From assembly GCA_013388985.1 (NCBI GenBank), contig JACAEF010000011.1, forward strand, positions 1 through 64,000: a DNA stretch of 64,000 nucleotides, given 5' to 3'. The DNA comes from Rhodocyclaceae bacterium. GTDB lineage: Bacteria > Pseudomonadota > Gammaproteobacteria > Burkholderiales > Rhodocyclaceae. Shown here in pieces: positions 1-9,520 of the stretch (positions are counted from its first letter, which is position 1; the number at the start of each line of letters is the position of its first letter). The notes below the pieces were generated by a model. It was not told the origin of the DNA. It saw only the letters and a program-made list of their open reading frames with translations, and did no database searches. A program made the position numbers and the translations under genes.

Positions 1-1095
1 GATGAAGACGACGAAGGTGGTGAGCTTGGCGGTCGAATCCATCGCCTGCTTGAGCAGGCTCCAGTCGAGACGCTTCCTGGCCAGCGCCATGACGAGCGCG
101 CCGGTGGCGCCCATCGCGCCGCCTTCGGTCGGCGTCGCCACCCCGATGAAGATGGTTCCGAGCACCAGGAAGATCAGCGCCAGCGGCGGGATCAGCACGA
201 AGGTCACCTTTTCCGCCATCTTGGACAGCAAGCCGAGCTTGAACAGGCGATTGAGCAGGGCGGCGACGAAGGCCACGCCCAAGCCCAGCATCATGGCGAC
301 GACGATCAGCTCGTCGAGCGGCTTTTCGTTCGGCTGACGGCGGACCCAATACAACGCCGCCGCGGTGGCGATCGCCGTCAGCACGAGCAGCGAAAGCGCG
401 CCGGAACGGCCGTTCGGTTCGCGGAAGCTGCGCGCCTCGGCGGGCAGTGCCGGTGCCGACTTGGGGAAGATCAGCGTCATGCCGAGCACATAGAGCACAT
501 ACAGGCCGGTGAGCACGAAACCCGGCACGAAGGCGCCCTTGTACATGTCGCCGACCGACTTGCCGAGCTGGTCGGCGATGATGATCAATACCAGCGAGGG
601 CGGAATGATCTGCGCCAGCGTGCCCGAGGCGGCGATGACACCCGAGGCGAGGCGCCGGTCGTAACCATAGCGCAGCATGATCGGCAGCGAGATGAGGCCC
701 ATCGAGATCACCGAGGCGGCGACGACACCGGTGGTCGCGGCGAGCATCGCGCCGACGAAGATCACCGCGTAGGCGAGTCCGCCGCGGATCGGGCCGAAGA
801 GTTGGCCGATCGTCTCGAGCAGATCCTCGGCCATGCCCGAGCGTTCGAGGATCAGGCCCATGAAGGTGAAGAACGGGATCGCCAGCAGCGTGTCATTGTT
901 CATGATGCCGCCGAAGATGCGTTCCGGCAGCGCCTGGAAAAAGGCGGGATGGAAAAGCCCCAACTCGATGCCGATCCAGCCGAAGATGATGCCGTTGGCG
1001 GCGAGCGCGAAGGCGACCGGGAAGCCGAGCAGCAGGAAGACGACCAAAGAGGCGAAGATGATCGGCGCCATGTTGGCAATGAGGAATTCCGTCAC
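1..1095 (-). CDS. dctM: TRAP transporter large permease DctM (3' end beyond window)
   Basis: Large membrane subunit of a tripartite ATP-independent periplasmic transporter for organic acids; it forms the ion-coupled transport channel with DctQ. The 365 visible codons are almost all hydrophobic segments, with DctM-type stretches such as GLISLPIMLRYGYD and LAQIIPPSLVLIIIAD, and a Gly-rich GVATPTEGGAMGATGA loop near the window edge. I start it at GTG 1095, which overlaps the dctQ stop (GTGA), typical of translationally coupled DctQM. The C-terminus lies outside the window, and no DctP binding protein is visible, so the substrate is unknown. Confidence 0.9.
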   Translation of the reverse strand, partial: MTEFLIANMAPIIFASLVVFLLLGFPVAFALAANGIIFGWIGIELGLFHPAFFQALPERIFGGIMNNDTLLAIPFFTFMGLILERSGMAEDLLETIGQLFGPIRGGLAYAVIFVGAMLAATTGVVAASVISMGLISLPIMLRYGYDRRLASGVIAASGTLAQIIPPSLVLIIIADQLGKSVGDMYKGAFVPGFVLTGLYVLYVLGMTLIFPKSAPALPAEARSFREPNGRSGALSLLVLTAIATAAALYWVRRQPNEKPLDELIVVAMMLGLGVAFVAALLNRLFKLGLLSKMAEKVTFVLIPPLALIFLVLGTIFIGVATPTEGGAMGATGALVMALARKRLDWSLLKQAMDSTAKLTTFVVFI

Positions 1096-1742
1096 TTCTT
1101 CTCTCCTTGCGGTTCTTCGATCATCTCGTGGTTCATGTGCACGATGCCGGCAACCTCGGGCGCGACCTGATGCTTTCTGATTTCCGCCGCGAGTTCCTCC
1201 TCGGCGGAGGGCGCCTCGGCCTTCTTCAGCGGGTTGGGGGCGGCACCGGAGAGGAAGGCGACGCGCTTGATGAGTTCGGAAACGGCCTGCAGAATCAGCA
1301 GCGCGAAGCCCGCCGGCAACATCAGGCGCACCGGCCAGCGCACGAGTCCGCCGGCATTCGACGAGACCTCGCCGGAATTCCAGGCATTCAGGAACACCGA
1401 CCATGAAAGGTAGGCGATCATGATCGCCATCGGCAAGAGGAAGGCGAGAATGCCGAAGACGTCGATCCAGTTCTGCGCGCGCTCGGAGAGCCGGCCGGCG
1501 ATGATGTCGATGCGGATGTGTTCGTTTTTCTTCAACACATAGGCCGCGCAGGCGAGGAAGATCGCCGAGAACAGATACCACTGGATCTCGAGCCAGGCGT
1601 TCGTGCTCATGTTGAAAGCGAAACGTGAAACGGCATTGCCGGCGCTGATCAGCACTACGATCAGCACCAGCCAGATGGCGGCACGGCCGACGGCCTCGCT
1701 GAGGCTGTCGATCAGCCGCGAAAGTTGCAGCAGGAATTTCAT
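1092..1742 (-). CDS. dctQ: TRAP transporter small permease DctQ
   Basis: Small four-helix membrane subunit of a TRAP transporter, 216 aa from ATG 1742. A strong Shine-Dalgarno (GGAGGAG, about 5 bases upstream) decides this start over longer in-frame options. Hydrophobic segments include AAIWLVLIVVLISAGNAVSR and WYLFSAIFLACAAYVLKK, with the family-typical NEHIRIDI motif after the second. The C-terminal 40 residues are charged and cytoplasmic, slightly longer than usual. The stop overlaps the GTG of dctM, so the two are one operon. Confidence 0.92.
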   Translation of the reverse strand: MKFLLQLSRLIDSLSEAVGRAAIWLVLIVVLISAGNAVSRFAFNMSTNAWLEIQWYLFSAIFLACAAYVLKKNEHIRIDIIAGRLSERAQNWIDVFGILAFLLPMAIMIAYLSWSVFLNAWNSGEVSSNAGGLVRWPVRLMLPAGFALLILQAVSELIKRVAFLSGAAPNPLKKAEAPSAEEELAAEIRKHQVAPEVAGIVHMNHEMIEEPQGEKK

Positions 1743-1990
1743 CGTCTTGCTCCTCCAGGGCAGGGCCATGGGCGATAATGGCGCCGACGGCTGTCTCCCC
1801 GCCCGTGCGTCCCATCCTCGTTGGCCCCGAATGTTAACGGCTCGGGGTCCGCTTGACCACCGGATTGTGGAAAGCCGCAAGCGACGATCCGACGACCTCC
1901 GCAAACGACGTACCCCGCCAAGATGGACCAGCGCACGCGTTCCAAAGGCGCCGACAGGCGCGCCGCAGCCCTCAGGACGATGACCCAGTC
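1743..1990. other. Divergent intergenic region dctQ / histidine phosphatase
   Basis: This 248-bp gap between divergent genes must hold both promoters. It carries a six-base-pair hairpin, CCCCGA/TCGGGG, around 1825-1847. I could not assign confident -35/-10 boxes or an operator. Confidence 0.35.
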
Positions 1991-2611
1991 ATGACCCGCC
2001 TTTGCCTGATCCGCCACGGCGAAACCGACTGGAACGCCGGCAAGCGCATCCAGGGCCAGATCGACATTCCCCTCTCGGCGCTCGGCCACGCGCAGGCGCG
2101 CGCCGTCGGCAACGCGCTCAAGGACGAGGATTTCGCGGCGATCTACGCCAGCGACCTGACGCGCACGCGCCAGACCGCGGAAGCGACCGCGCATCTCGCC
2201 CGTCTGCCGCTGCTGCTCGATGCCGGCTTTCGTGAGCGCCATTACGGCATCTTCCAGGGGCTCACCTACGCCGAATGCGAAGCGCGTCACCCGGCCGCTT
2301 ACGCCCGCCACAAATCGCGCGATCCGCATTTCGCGCCGGAAGGCGGGGAAAGCCTGCTCACCTTCGCCGGCCGGCTGGCGCAAGCCTTCGATGCGATCGT
2401 GCGGCGCCACCCTGGCCAGAGCGTGGCGATCTTCACCCATGGCGGTGTGCTCGACATCGCCTACCGCCAGGCGACCGGCATGGCGCTCTCCGCGCCGCGC
2501 GATTTCGCGATCCCGAATTGCGCCATCAACTGGATCGAAGTCGAGGCCGGCTGCTGGACCTTGCTGTCCTGGGCAGAGCGCGGCCACCTGGACAAAGGAA
2601 CCTCTGAATAA
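1991..2611 (+). CDS. Histidine phosphatase family protein (phosphoglycerate mutase-like)
   Basis: A 206-aa member of the branch 1 histidine phosphatases (PhoE/GpmB/CobC group). The N-terminal LIRHGETDWN motif holds the phospho-acceptor His, GFRERHYGIFQG carries the second basic pocket, and THGGVLDIAYR holds the second catalytic His. The start ATG 1991 places the RHG motif at the usual distance from the N-terminus. Substrate cannot be told from sequence: candidates are phosphoserine, alpha-ribazole phosphate or other small phosphoesters. Its stop codon lies inside the left arm of a family A element. Confidence 0.85.
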   Translation: MTRLCLIRHGETDWNAGKRIQGQIDIPLSALGHAQARAVGNALKDEDFAAIYASDLTRTRQTAEATAHLARLPLLLDAGFRERHYGIFQGLTYAECEARHPAAYARHKSRDPHFAPEGGESLLTFAGRLAQAFDAIVRRHPGQSVAIFTHGGVLDIAYRQATGMALSAPRDFAIPNCAINWIEVEAGCWTLLSWAERGHLDKGTSE

Positions 2612-2739
2612 CCTGCTGCGCGCTCCGTTCGCTGTGTCGCGTGCTCGCTCGCTCCTCGCCTATCTGCTGGATATGTCTCGTCGCTCGCTGCGCGGCTCCT
2701 TGCGCCCGGAGCTGCTCGCGACGGTTCTTCAGAGATTCC
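2597..2739 (+). repeat. Family A element, copy 1
   Basis: The left arm GGAACCTCTGAATAACC (2597-2613, containing the upstream stop codon) is complementary at 15 of 17 positions to the right arm (2723-2739). Between them lies a core of about 109 bp starting TGCTGCGCG and ending GCTCGCGAC, shared with copies 2-5. An inner hairpin TATC-TGCTG-GATA is at about 2661-2673, followed by GCTCC/GGAGC at about 2695-2712. It sits between the histidine phosphatase and glyA, oriented with both genes. Confidence 0.8.
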
Positions 2740-2811
2740 CAAGGCGCTCGACGAGCTCTGAACGGGTAGAATCCGCGTTTTGTGACCACCCTGCCCGACA
2801 GGACACGCGCC

Positions 2812-4059
2812 ATGTTCTCGAAACAAGACTCCCTCGCCAAGACCGACCCGGAAATCTTTGCCGCCATCCAGAAGGAAAACCGGCGCCAGGAAGACCACAT
2901 CGAGCTGATCGCCTCGGAAAACTACGTCTCCTGGGCGGTGATGGAAGCCCAGGGCTCGCAGCTCACCAACAAGTATGCGGAAGGGTATCCGGGCAAGCGC
3001 TATTACGGTGGCTGTGAATACGTCGACATCGTCGAGCAGCTCGCGATCGATCGCGCCAAGGCGCTGTTCGGCGCCGAGGCGGCCAACGTGCAGCCGAATT
3101 CCGGCTCGCAGGCCAATCAGGCGGTGTTCATGGCCTTCCTCAAGCCCGGCGACACCGTGATGGGTATGAGCCTCGCCGAAGGCGGTCATCTGACCCACGG
3201 CATGGCGCTGAACATGTCCGGCAAATGGTTCAACGTCGTGCCCTATGGCCTGACCAAGGACGAGGCCATCGACTGCGAGCAGGTCGAGCGGCTCGCGCAG
3301 GAGCACAAGCCGAAGCTGATCATCGCCGGCGCCTCGGCCTATGCGCTGAGGATCGACTTCGAGCGCTTCGCGAAGATCGCCAAGGCGGTCGGCGCGATCT
3401 TCATGGTCGACATGGCCCACTACGCCGGCCTGGTCGCCGCCGGCTTCTACCCGAATCCGGTGCCGCACGCCGACGTCGTCACCTCGACCACGCACAAGAC
3501 GCTGCGCGGCCCGCGTGGCGGCCTGATCCTGATGAAGGCGGAGCACGAAAAGGCGATCAACTCGGCGATCTTCCCCGGCCTGCAGGGCGGCCCCTTGATG
3601 CACGTGATCGCTGCCAAGGCGGTCGCCTTCAAGGAAGCGATGAGCAAGGAGTTCAAGGACTATCAGGAGCAGGTGATCGAAAACGCCCAGGTGATGTGCA
3701 AGGTGCTCAAGCAGCGTGGCCTGCGCATCGTTTCCGGCCACACGGAATCGCATGTCTTCCTCGTCGATCTGCAGGCGAAGAACATCACCGGCAAGGAGGC
3801 CGAAGCTGCCCTGGGCCGCGCGCACATCACCGTCAACAAGAACGCGATCCCGAACGATCCGCAGAAACCTTTCGTCACCAGCGGCATCCGCATCGGCACG
3901 CCGGCGATGACCACCCGCGGCTTCACGGAGATCGAAGCCGAGCAGGTCGCCAACCTGATCGCCGACGTGCTCGACGCCCCCAACGACGAGGCGGTGCTCG
4001 CCCGCGTGCGTGGCGAGGTCGCGGCGCTGTGCAGGCAATTTCCGGTCTACGGGGCGTAA
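2812..4059 (+). CDS. glyA: Serine hydroxymethyltransferase
   Basis: PLP enzyme converting serine and tetrahydrofolate to glycine and 5,10-methylene-THF; 415 aa, standard length. Visible family landmarks are [10 protein letters not shown] near the N-terminus, [11 protein letters not shown] (substrate site), the SGSQANQA loop, VDMAHYAGL, and the PLP-Lys motif [17 protein letters not shown] 2812 gives the usual N-terminus; an in-frame upstream start would add ten unconserved residues. Only 3 bp separate it from nrdR, and nrdR-ribD follow, a common betaproteobacterial order. Confidence 0.97.
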   Translation: MFSKQDSLAKTDPEIFAAIQKENRRQEDHIELIASENYVSWAVMEAQGSQLTNKYAEGYPGKRYYGGCEYVDIVEQLAIDRAKALFGAEAANVQPNSGSQANQAVFMAFLKPGDTVMGMSLAEGGHLTHGMALNMSGKWFNVVPYGLTKDEAIDCEQVERLAQEHKPKLIIAGASAYALRIDFERFAKIAKAVGAIFMVDMAHYAGLVAAGFYPNPVPHADVVTSTTHKTLRGPRGGLILMKAEHEKAINSAIFPGLQGGPLMHVIAAKAVAFKEAMSKEFKDYQEQVIENAQVMCKVLKQRGLRIVSGHTESHVFLVDLQAKNITGKEAEAALGRAHITVNKNAIPNDPQKPFVTSGIRIGTPAMTTRGFTEIEAEQVANLIADVLDAPNDEAVLARVRGEVAALCRQFPVYGA

Positions 4060-4062
4060 GGC

Positions 4063-4536
4063 ATGAAATGTCCTTACTGTGGTGAGGACAATACCCAGGT
4101 CGTCGACACGCGCGAGAACGAGGATGGCGACACCGTGCGGCGCCGCCGGCGCTGCCTTGCCTGCGACAAGCGCTTCACCACCTACGAGCGCGTCGAACTG
4201 CAACTGCCGCTGGTCGTCAAGAAGAACGGCAGCCGCGTCGACTACGATCGGGAAAAGCTCAAATCGAGCATGATGCTGGCGCTGAGGAAGCGCCCGGTGA
4301 CCGCCGAAAGCGTCGAGCACGCGCTCGACCGCATCGAGGAAAAGCTCGTCCAGCTCGGCGAGCGCGAAGTCGCCTCGGAGCGCATCGGCGAGCTGGTGAT
4401 GCGCGAGCTCAAAAAGCTCGACAAGGTGGCCTACATCCGCTTCGCCTCGGTGTATCGCAACTTCGAGGACGTCGACGAATTCTCCGAGGCGATCCGCGAA
4501 GTGAAAGCCCCCAGAAGACGCTCGTCGGGCAAGTGA
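4063..4536 (+). CDS. nrdR: Transcriptional repressor NrdR
   Basis: ATP/dATP-sensing repressor of ribonucleotide reductase genes, 157 aa. The N-terminal zinc ribbon is intact (MKCPYCGED ... [12 protein letters not shown]), followed by the ATP-cone domain with [15 protein letters not shown]. The last bases overlap the GTG start of ribD, so translation is coupled. Confidence 0.96.
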   Translation: MKCPYCGEDNTQVVDTRENEDGDTVRRRRRCLACDKRFTTYERVELQLPLVVKKNGSRVDYDREKLKSSMMLALRKRPVTAESVEHALDRIEEKLVQLGEREVASERIGELVMRELKKLDKVAYIRFASVYRNFEDVDEFSEAIREVKAPRRRSSGK

Positions 4537-5627
4537 ACTTCTCGGCCGCAGACCACGCCTTCATGGCCCGCGCGCTGCAGCTGGCGGAACGCGGCCTTTA
4601 CACCACCACGCCCAACCCCCGCGTCGGCTGCGTGTTAGTCCGGGACGGCGCCATCATCGGCGAAGGCTGGCATGAGAAAGCCGGCGAACCCCACGCCGAA
4701 ATCAATGCACTGCGAAAAATCGGCGCTGGCGGAACGGCACGAGGTGCCACCGCCTACGTCACGCTCGAGCCCTGCTCGCACCACGGCCGCACCCCGCCCT
4801 GCGCCGATGCGCTGATCGCGGCGGGCGTCAGTCGCGTCGTCGTCGCGATGCAGGATCCGAACCCGCTCGTCGCCGGTCAAGGCATTGCCCGCTTGCGCGC
4901 CGCCGGCATCGAGGTCGACTGCGGCCTTTTGGAAAACGAAGCGCGCGAGCTCAACATCGGCTTCGTCAGCCGCATGACGCGTGGCCGGCCGTGGCTGCGG
5001 CTCAAGGTGGCGATCAGCCTCGACGGCAAGACCGCGCTCGCCAATGGCGTCTCGCAGTGGATCACCGGGCCGGACGCGCGCCGCCACGCGCATGGCTGGC
5101 GCGCGCGCTCCTGCGCGCTGCTCACCGGCATCGGCACCGTGCGCGACGACGACCCACGCCTGACCGTGCGCGACATCGACACGCCGCGTCAGCCGCTGCG
5201 CGTCGTCGTCGACAGCCGACTGGAGCTCCCGCCCGGGGCGGCGATCCTGCAAGGCGGCCATTGCCTGATCGCCTGCGCCGTCGAGAACCCAGAAAAAGCC
5301 GCGCGGCTGCGCGCATTGGGCGCCGAAATTCTCGTGTTGCCGAACCCGCGCGGCAAGGTCGATCTGCCGGCGCTGATGGAGGAATTGGGCCGGCGCGGCA
5401 TCAACGAAGTGATGACCGAAGCCGGCCTGAAGCTGAACGGCTCGCTCATGCGCGAGGGCCTCATCGACGAGCTGCTGATCTATCAGGCGCCGCTGCTGCT
5501 CGGCGACGGCGCGCGCGGCATGGCCGATTTCGGCATGCTCACCGAGCTTTCCGCGGCGAAACGTTTGCAGATCGTCGAGTGCCGTGCCGTCAGCGCCGAC
5601 TTTTTCATCCGGGCGCGCTGCGGTTAG
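4533..5627 (+). CDS. ribD: Riboflavin biosynthesis deaminase/reductase RibD
   Basis: Bifunctional enzyme carrying out steps 2 and 3 of riboflavin synthesis; 364 aa. The N-terminal deaminase has the zinc motifs PHAEINAL and [13 protein letters not shown]; the C-terminal reductase begins near [17 protein letters not shown] 4533 overlaps the nrdR stop. Two family B repeats lie inside the gene. One, at 4716-4740, encodes KIGAGGTA in the loop before [10 protein letters not shown] and adds about two residues relative to the E. coli protein as I recall it. A shorter one at 5584-5604 encodes the C-terminal AVSADF. The 3' end overlaps the convergent MoeB-like gene by 23 bp. Confidence 0.95.
   Translation: MNFSAADHAFMARALQLAERGLYTTTPNPRVGCVLVRDGAIIGEGWHEKAGEPHAEINALRKIGAGGTARGATAYVTLEPCSHHGRTPPCADALIAAGVSRVVVAMQDPNPLVAGQGIARLRAAGIEVDCGLLENEARELNIGFVSRMTRGRPWLRLKVAISLDGKTALANGVSQWITGPDARRHAHGWRARSCALLTGIGTVRDDDPRLTVRDIDTPRQPLRVVVDSRLELPPGAAILQGGHCLIACAVENPEKAARLRALGAEILVLPNPRGKVDLPALMEELGRRGINEVMTEAGLKLNGSLMREGLIDELLIYQAPLLLGDGARGMADFGMLTELSAAKRLQIVECRAVSADFFIRARCG
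4716..4740 (+). repeat. Family B repeat, in frame in ribD
   Basis: Forward-orientation copy of the 25-bp repeat with core GGCGCTGGCGGAACGGCAC, read in frame as KIGAGGTA in a variable loop of the RibD deaminase domain. Confidence 0.8.
5584..5604 (-). repeat. Family B repeat, partial, in ribD 3' end
   Basis: Reverse-orientation partial copy: GTGCCGT joined directly to CAGCGCCGAC, lacking about five central bases. It forms the last residues of RibD and abuts the 23-bp ribD/moeB-like convergent overlap. Confidence 0.55.
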
Positions 5628-6366
5628 CACAGACGGGGCAGCCCGGATCACGCGGCACGCCGATGCTGCGCCACTCCATCGTCAGACCATCGAGCAGCAG
5701 AAGCCGGCCGGCGAGCGTCTCGCCGCAGCCGATCAGGAGCTTGAGCGCCTCGGCAGCCTGGGTCGCGCCGATGATGCCGGTGATCGGCGCGAACACGCCC
5801 ATCACCGCGCAGCGCACTTCCTCGACGTCCTCGGACTCCGGGAACAGGCAGTGATAACAGGGCGCGTCGTCGCGCCGCGCGTCGAACACCGCGACCTGTC
5901 CATCGAAACGGATCGCCGCGCCGGAAACCAAGGGCTTGCGGTATTTCACGCAGGCGCGGTTGACCGCGTGCCGCGTGGCGAAATTGTCGGAACAGTCGAG
6001 CACCACGTCGGCGGCCGCGACCTCCTCTTCGAGCCGGTCGCCCTGCAGGCGCTCCTGCAGCGGCAGGACCGTGCAGCCGGGATTGATCTCGGCCAGCGTC
6101 GCCGCGCCCGAGCGTACTTTCGGCTGACCGATCGATGCGGTGCGATGCAGAATCTGGCGCTGCAGATTAGTGAGGTCCACCGTGTCGCCATCGGCCAGCG
6201 CCAGCGTGCCGATGCCGGCGGAGGCGAGATACAGCGCTGCCGGCGAGCCCAGCCCCCCCGCGCCGAGCACCAGCGCGCGGCTGCTCAGCAGCCGCTCCTG
6301 TCCTTCGATGCCGACCTGTGGCAGCAGGATGTGGCGCGAATAGCGCAACAGCGCTTCGTCATTCAC
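5605..6366 (-). CDS. moeB: HesA/MoeB/ThiF family adenylyltransferase
   Basis: E1-like enzyme that adenylates the C-terminal Gly-Gly of a ubiquitin-like sulfur carrier (MoaD or ThiS); 253 aa. The N-terminal YSRHILLPQVG motif, nucleotide loop GAGGLGSPA, DGDTVDLTNLQRQ and the two zinc pairs CYHC and CPVC are all present. It starts at GTG 6366, overlapping the stop of the upstream gene (GTGA). ThiS is encoded far away at 61177-61380, so this protein may serve molybdopterin, thiamine or both. It has no rhodanese domain. Confidence 0.88.
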   Translation of the reverse strand: MNDEALLRYSRHILLPQVGIEGQERLLSSRALVLGAGGLGSPAALYLASAGIGTLALADGDTVDLTNLQRQILHRTASIGQPKVRSGAATLAEINPGCTVLPLQERLQGDRLEEEVAAADVVLDCSDNFATRHAVNRACVKYRKPLVSGAAIRFDGQVAVFDARRDDAPCYHCLFPESEDVEEVRCAVMGVFAPITGIIGATQAAEALKLLIGCGETLAGRLLLLDGLTMEWRSIGVPRDPGCPVCANRSAPG

Positions 6367-6827
6367 TTGTAATCCCTGAGTTCCGGCGGCGTATCGTCGT
6401 GATCGCCGTGGGGATGATGCTCCCAGGCCTGTGAATAGACTTCGTGCGATTTCTTGATCAGGCGTTCTGGCTGGCCGAGATTGCGCCGCTGGGTCTCCTC
6501 GGAGAAATACACCAGCGCGCGGATCAGCTTGCAATACAGCGAATTGTCGAGATGGAAGCCACGGTCGATGAGCAGTTTTTCGAGGGCTTCCATGCAATGG
6601 TCGGTAATTTCATACCAGACCGAGATGCCGTTGGGCTGGCTGCCCGGCGCCACTTCCAGACCGGGCAGGCTTTTGAGCAGCGCGAAGGCTTCCGGAATCT
6701 GCCAGTGCTTGACCTTGTTGAAGCGGATCTCGCGGTGCTTCCTCGTGCCCGTTTGCGGCGCCAGCGGGTGCGGACGGCGGATGCCGCGCTCCTGGTCACG
6801 CAGCTGGCGGGCACGCTCGGGGTTCAT
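6363..6827 (-). CDS. Conserved protein of unknown function (154 aa)
   Basis: I do not recognise this family. The protein is soluble, without signal peptide. It has a basic N-terminal 35 residues rich in Arg and His, then an apparently folded core (RFNKVKHWQIPEAFALLKS, then ISVWYEITDHCMEALEKLL) with the alternating strand-helix look of a small alpha/beta domain, and a C-terminal His/Asp-rich tail (HHPHGDHDD) that could bind metal. Its stop overlaps the GTG of the MoeB-like gene, so the two are made together. The coupling suggests a role near sulfur-carrier or cofactor chemistry, which is inference only. Confidence 0.7.
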   Translation of the reverse strand: MNPERARQLRDQERGIRRPHPLAPQTGTRKHREIRFNKVKHWQIPEAFALLKSLPGLEVAPGSQPNGISVWYEITDHCMEALEKLLIDRGFHLDNSLYCKLIRALVYFSEETQRRNLGQPERLIKKSHEVYSQAWEHHPHGDHDDTPPELRDYK

Positions 6828-6849
6828 AATCTCACTCGGTAAGCGGATC

Positions 6850-8262
6850 TCATTTCTTGATCACGTTCAAGGCCTTCAGCAGGTTGATCGCCTGTGTGAG
6901 CTGATAGTCGTCCTTCGAGGCCAGCTCGAAGGGCTTGGCATGCGCTTCCTCCTTGTCGGCATCCCCCTTGCCGTTCTTGCCTGTCTTCTCGTCCTTCTTC
7001 GGCGCGGCGGGCTTCTCGGCCTCCTTGCCTTCCTTGTCGTTGGCGAGGTGGCGTTCGAGATCGGCTTCGCGCAGCCGCTCGCGCGAACCGCCATTCGGGC
7101 TTTCCTCGACGACGATGTCCGGCTCGATGCCCTTGGCCTGGATCGAGCGGCCGTTCGGGGTGTAATAGCGTGCCGTCGTCAGCTTGATCGCCGTCTTGCC
7201 GGAGAGCGGCAGCACCGTTTGCACCGAGCCCTTGCCGAAGGTCTGCGTGCCCATCACCACCGCCCGCTTGTGATCCTGCAGCGCGCCGGCGACGATCTCG
7301 GATGCGGATGCCGAACCGCCATTGACGAGCACGATCAGCGGCACGCTCTTCACGCCCGCGGGCAGTTTCTTGAGGGGATCCTCGCGGTTGCCGCGCAGAT
7401 AGTCCTCGGCCACGGCGTTGTATTTGCGCTTGGCATCCTCGATACGGCCATCGGTGCTGACGACCGCGCTGCCCGGCGGCAGGAAGGCGGCGGCGACGCC
7501 GATCGCGCTGTGTAGCAGCCCACCCGGGTCGTTGCGCAAGTCGAGCACCAGCCCCTTCAGACCCGTGCCTTTCGCGTCGGCATCGGCCTTGTAGAGCCGC
7601 TCGAGATGCTTCACCAGATCGGCGACCGTTTCCTCCTGGAACTGGGTGATGCGCAGATAGCCATAGCCCGGCTCGATCAGCTTCGACTTGACGCTCTGCA
7701 CCTTGATGACGTCGCGTACGAGAGTGATCTCGATCGGTTTGGTCTCGCCCTGACGCAGGATCGAGAGGCGGATCGAGGTCTTCGGCTTGCCGCGCATCTT
7801 CTTCACTGCTTCGGACAGCGTCATGCCTTTCACCGGCGTGTCGTCGAGCTTGAAGATCAGGTCACCGGCCTTCACGCCGGCGCGCCAGGCCGGGGTATCC
7901 TCGATCGGCGCGATCACCTTGACGAGACCGTCTTCCATGCCGACCTCGATGCCGAGGCCGCCGAACTCGCCCTGGGTGGAGACTTGCAGGTCCTTGAACG
8001 CTTCCTCGTCGAGATAGGCGGAATGCGGATCGAGGTTCGCTAGCATGCCGGAGATCGCGTGCCGGATCAGCGCCTTGTCCTCGACCGGCTCGACATAGCC
8101 CTGCTTGATGGCATTGAAGACGTCGGCGAAGCTCTTCAGCTCCTCGACCGGCAGCGGCGCATCGCCGCCCTTTTGCGCGATCGCGGACAGATTGAGACTC
8201 AAGGCGACGCCGGCGATCAGACCGACGAGCACGAGGCCGAATTGTTGCAGCTTGCTACGCAT
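6850..8262 (-). CDS. ctpA: Carboxyl-terminal processing protease (S41)
   Basis: Periplasmic tail-specific serine protease, 470 aa. An N-terminal hydrophobic stretch (LVLVGLIAGVALSLNLSAIA) acts as signal or anchor. A PDZ domain covers roughly residues 90-170 (GGLGIEVG ... AGVKAGDLI), then the S41 domain with the nucleophile in NGGSASASEIV and the catalytic Lys in TFGKGSVQ. A Lys/Glu-rich linker (about residues 405-445) precedes a short conserved C-terminus. ATG 8262 gives the signal peptide. It lies downstream of envC and gpmA, a common betaproteobacterial order tying it to cell-wall hydrolase control. Confidence 0.93.
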   Translation of the reverse strand: MRSKLQQFGLVLVGLIAGVALSLNLSAIAQKGGDAPLPVEELKSFADVFNAIKQGYVEPVEDKALIRHAISGMLANLDPHSAYLDEEAFKDLQVSTQGEFGGLGIEVGMEDGLVKVIAPIEDTPAWRAGVKAGDLIFKLDDTPVKGMTLSEAVKKMRGKPKTSIRLSILRQGETKPIEITLVRDVIKVQSVKSKLIEPGYGYLRITQFQEETVADLVKHLERLYKADADAKGTGLKGLVLDLRNDPGGLLHSAIGVAAAFLPPGSAVVSTDGRIEDAKRKYNAVAEDYLRGNREDPLKKLPAGVKSVPLIVLVNGGSASASEIVAGALQDHKRAVVMGTQTFGKGSVQTVLPLSGKTAIKLTTARYYTPNGRSIQAKGIEPDIVVEESPNGGSRERLREADLERHLANDKEGKEAEKPAAPKKDEKTGKNGKGDADKEEAHAKPFELASKDDYQLTQAINLLKALNVIKK

Positions 8263-8305
8263 GTGGAATAACCTCGCAGAAAGGACGGAAGCCGCCGTGA
8301 AAATC

Positions 8306-9520
8306 TCACGGCGCGGCAAGCCATTTGCCGGGATCGAACGCCTGCCCCCTGTGCCTGAGCTCAAAGTATAAACCCGATTCCGGCAAGCCCCCACTCGAGC
8401 CGACGGTGGCCACCGGCCTGCCGGCAGTCACTTTTTGACCGGTTTTGGCCAGCAAGGTCTGGTTGTTGCCATAGATCGACAGAAAACCGTCGTCATGGTC
8501 GATGATCAGCAGATTGCCATAGCCGCGCAACCAGTCGGCGAAGACAACCACGCCGTCGGCCACGGCGCGCACGTCGGCGCCTTCGGGAGCGCGGATGAAC
8601 AACCCTTTCCAGAGCAGCTGGCCTTCGTCGCGGCGCGTGCCGAAGCGCGCGGCGACGCTGCCTTTGACCGGCCAGGGCAGGTGGCCGCGCAGCCGGGCGA
8701 AGGCGCCACCTGCTCCGTCCGGCTCGGCTCGCAGCGGCGGCGGGGATGCGGCAGGGGTGTCGGATCGGGCCTTCGGCGACGCCGGGCCCGGCCGCGCCGG
8801 CGCGCTCTTCTTTTTCGCCAGCGCCGCGATCACGCTGGCGAGCCGCTTCTCGTCCTGCCTCAGGGTCTCGAGCGTGCGTCGCTGCGCCTGGATCTGGCTG
8901 GACAGCTTTGCCAGCACGGCCTGCCGTTCCTGCTGGCGCTGGCGCAAGGTGGCGCGTTCCGCCTCTTCGTGCCGCGCCAGCTCGGCGAGCTTCGCGCTGC
9001 GCTGGCGGACGATCCCGGCCACACGGCGGGTCTCATCCGCATCCTCGCGCAACTGACCGATCAGCTCGGCCTTGGCGCGGGCGAGCTGAGCCAGGTAATA
9101 GCGATCGCGGGCCGCCTCGTTCGGATCGCCCCCTGCCAGCAGCATCGCCAGGGCATCGGCTTCATGGGGACGGAACTGGTGGCGCAGCAGCGCCGCGAGC
9201 TGGGCCTGGCGCGCCGCGGTCTGGGCCTCGAGCCGCTTTAGCTCGCGCTCGTGAGCGGCGAGCTCGGCGCGCACGGCTGCGCGCTCCTCGCCCAGGGCGC
9301 GGAGCTTGCGGGCGCTGGCGGCGATCGCCTGTTCGGTTTCGCGCAGCTCGCCGACGGCGGCCGCGCGTGCGGCTTCTTTTTCCCGCATCTGACGCTCGAG
9401 CGCGGCGCGCTGCTCGCGTAGCGCATCGAGTTTCGCTTTTTCACGCTCGCCCGCTGCCGACGCCAGCGCCGGCAGGAAGCCCAGAACAAGGATGGCAAAA
9501 GCGGGCGCGGGACCGATCAA
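8306..9520 (-). CDS. envC: Murein hydrolase activator EnvC
   Basis: Periplasmic regulator of division amidases; 404 aa. It has a signal peptide (about residues 1-22), two long coiled-coil blocks rich in Glu, Arg and Ala (about residues 25-240), a Pro-rich linker, and a C-terminal LytM/M23 domain. The expected metal-site residues appear replaced: the ending reads [12 protein letters not shown], the E. coli EnvC-like degenerate form, so this is an activator and not a peptidase. TTG 9520 overlaps the gpmA stop (TTGA), which fixes the start. Confidence 0.9.
   Translation of the reverse strand: MIGPAPAFAILVLGFLPALASAAGEREKAKLDALREQRAALERQMREKEAARAAAVGELRETEQAIAASARKLRALGEERAAVRAELAAHERELKRLEAQTAARQAQLAALLRHQFRPHEADALAMLLAGGDPNEAARDRYYLAQLARAKAELIGQLREDADETRRVAGIVRQRSAKLAELARHEEAERATLRQRQQERQAVLAKLSSQIQAQRRTLETLRQDEKRLASVIAALAKKKSAPARPGPASPKARSDTPAASPPPLRAEPDGAGGAFARLRGHLPWPVKGSVAARFGTRRDEGQLLWKGLFIRAPEGADVRAVADGVVVFADWLRGYGNLLIIDHDDGFLSIYGNNQTLLAKTGQKVTAGRPVATVGSSGGLPESGLYFELRHRGQAFDPGKWLAAP

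Noticed and set aside
2461-4320. A 619-codon open frame on the minus strand opposite glyA and nrdR.
   Set aside because: Pure antisense of glyA; no motifs, and glyA/nrdR are certain.
8306-9520. Active M23 metallopeptidase.
   Set aside because: The metal-ligand positions are replaced as in E. coli EnvC, so an activator role is the better call.
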